DNA of 16,199 nt, taken from the NCBI GenBank assembly GCA_910586705.1, contig CAJUJK010000045.1, positions 1-16,199 on the forward strand, in the 5' to 3' direction. Of the stretch, positions 15,901 through 16,199 are shown piece by piece. The DNA is from an uncultured Lachnospiraceae bacterium (GTDB taxonomy: Bacteria; Bacillota; Clostridia; Lachnospirales; Lachnospiraceae). The notes under the pieces are model-generated. The model saw only the letters and a program-made list of their open reading frames with translations, had not been told where the DNA came from and searched no databases. Each line of letters starts with the position of its first letter. Within the stretch, counting starts at the first letter, position 1. Both the position numbers and the translations under genes were made by a program.

Positions 15901-16097
15901 TTCAATTTGAATAAAGCATCTGTTATCGCATCATCCGGCATATTAGGATTCAGCCTCTTAAGCGCAGCATTTAATTCGTCCTCATATAACGGCGACCTAA
16001 AATCCCGCTCCACATCTGAAACATATCGATATCCCATATTCTGGAAAAGTTCGAGGATAGAATTTTCATAGTCAGCTTCTGTGTAAAATTCTGACAT
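12939..16097 (-). CDS. hsdR: Type I restriction endonuclease subunit R
   Basis: This 1052-residue protein has the full HsdR architecture. The N-terminal PD-(D/E)XK nuclease motif is D133 in RPDVLLFLNG followed by MELKS (E147, K149). The SF2 translocase motifs are HTQGSGKS (Walker A, K291), MADEAHR (motif II, 386-389), GFTGTP (425-430), TGFDVP (618-623) and QAIARVNR (motif VI, 641-648). A long helical C-terminal region follows that binds the methyltransferase core. All key residues are present and the length is typical, so it looks functional. With HsdM and HsdS it would translocate and cut unmodified foreign DNA; neither partner is in the window, and they would be expected beyond the right edge. 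AAAGGAG with 8-nt spacing supports the start at 16097. The DUF262 gene begins 16 bp after its stop. Confidence 0.95.
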   Translation of the reverse strand: MSEFYTEADYENSILELFQNMGYRYVSDVERDFRSPLYEDELNAALKRLNPNMPDDAITDALFKLKNFENAELVQKNAVFMDYIQHGVEVRYFIKDEERSGLIYLVDYNNSDNNSFIVANQWTFIENSNKRPDVLLFLNGLPIVLMELKSPSREETDASEAYIQIRNYMYEIPSMFIYNCICVMSDHLTSKAGTITSGEDRFMEWKTKDGSYENTQHAQFDTFFEGIFEKERLLDIIKNFICFSNEGLKQFKILAGYHQYFAVNKAVESTKRAIQTDGKGGVFWHTQGSGKSLSMVFYAHLLQEALNSPTIVVLTDRNDLDDQLFGQFAKCKDFLRQEPMHAESREHLKSLLGGRQANGIIFTTMQKFEESQEPLSERRNIVVMADEAHRGQYGLKEKVDAETGKIKIGAARIIRNSLPNATYIGFTGTPISIKDRSTREVFGEYIDVYDMTQAVEDGATRPVYYESRVIKLKLDEDTLHLIDTEYDIMANNADPEVVSKSKKELGQMEAILGNDQTIASLVDDILDHYENYRANLLTGKVMIVAYSRAIAMKIYNRILEVRPSWMEKVAVVMTENNKDPEEWRAVIGNKRHKDELAKRFKDNNSPLKIAIVVDMWLTGFDVPSLATMYVYKPMQGYNLMQAIARVNRVFADKEGGLVVDYVGIASALKEAMNDYTSRDKKNYGDTDIAKVAYPKFLEKLSICRDFFHGYDYSKFTTGTDLERSKAISGAVNFIIPKNKEREKDSFLKEALLLKQALSLCSSLTKESLRIEAAFFESVRVLVMRLMNQGEGRKFSLLEMNARINALLEHSIKSNGVINLFSDVDGEFSLFDPKFLEEIGKMKEKNLAVELLKKLIAEQVIIYKRTNVVKSEKFSEMIQQAMNRYLNGMLTNEQVIEELLNLAKQIQDAQKEGEKLGLTADELAFYDALTKPRAIKDFYENEELIAITKELAESLRSNRTIDWQRRDSARAKMRMMIRKLLKKHKYPPDGMDDAVQTVMLQCELWTDNNDMGARVDAYEGRIEQYASATYNYDYNREYPLMVAETPVPYGNKK

Positions 16098-16199
16098 AGT
16101 TTTGGCTCCTTTGTACGTTATTGATATCTCTGATGGTTCTTAGGACAGTATGTTTATTATCTTTTCATTTATCCGTCTATGCGTGTAAACGAGAATTTA
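16098..16199. other. Upstream region of hsdR at the window edge
   Basis: This 102-bp AT-rich stretch holds the hsdR ribosome binding site (AAAGGAG at 16106-16112). I see no confident promoter and no terminator. On the - strand, short open tails entering from the right edge stop at 16169-16171 and 16177-16179. One of these could be the end of an upstream hsdS or hsdM gene, but too little is visible to say. Confidence 0.4.

Overview
The window reads as chromosomal DNA of a low-to-mid GC Gram-positive gut anaerobe, most likely a Clostridia/Lachnospiraceae member. This is an inference from the Rpn-type nuclease tail, the Ktr potassium system, the long surface protein with a signal peptide and one C-terminal membrane anchor, and strong GGAGG-type ribosome binding sites. 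No rRNA, tRNA, CRISPR array or intact insertion sequence was seen.

Layout from left to right. (1) Positions 2-520 (+) hold the C-terminal part of an Rpn/PD-(D/E)XK nuclease-family protein. It ends in five tandem 18-residue helical repeats and is followed by a perfect 12-bp hairpin terminator that can serve both strands. (2) Positions 594-6825 (-) hold a two-gene operon: an MMPL/RND-type membrane transporter whose stop overlaps the start of a 1243-residue surface protein by 8 bp. The surface protein is a GLUG-repeat solenoid interrupted by about 400 helical residues and anchored by one transmembrane segment. A near-consensus promoter drives the pair, and a 13-bp palindrome sits in its spacer, so a TetR-like repressor is likely. 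(3) Positions 6970-8999 (+) hold a divergent ktrB-ktrA pair for potassium uptake, with its own promoter and two hairpins after it. (4) Positions 9091-16097 (-) hold five same-strand genes. In transcription order they are hsdR (type I restriction subunit), a GmrSD-type DUF262/DUF1524 nuclease gene broken by one in-frame TAG, a SAM-dependent methyltransferase, a small protein of unknown function, and an MBL-fold hydrolase.

How the genes work together. The hsdR/GmrSD part looks like a phage-defence module, visibly richer in A and T than the left half; its hsdM and hsdS partners would lie beyond the right edge. The DUF262 gene starts 16 bp after the hsdR stop and is probably co-transcribed with it. 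The amber codon separates the ParB/Srx-like sensor or NTPase half from the HNH nuclease half while the reading frame continues undisturbed across it. This suggests a recent inactivation, a regulated truncation, or a split into GmrS-like and GmrD-like chains. The MMPL plus GLUG-protein operon is the best candidate for a little-described system: a transporter paired with a membrane-anchored extracellular solenoid under a predicted repressor site. Intergenic gaps are all short; none exceeds 300 bases.
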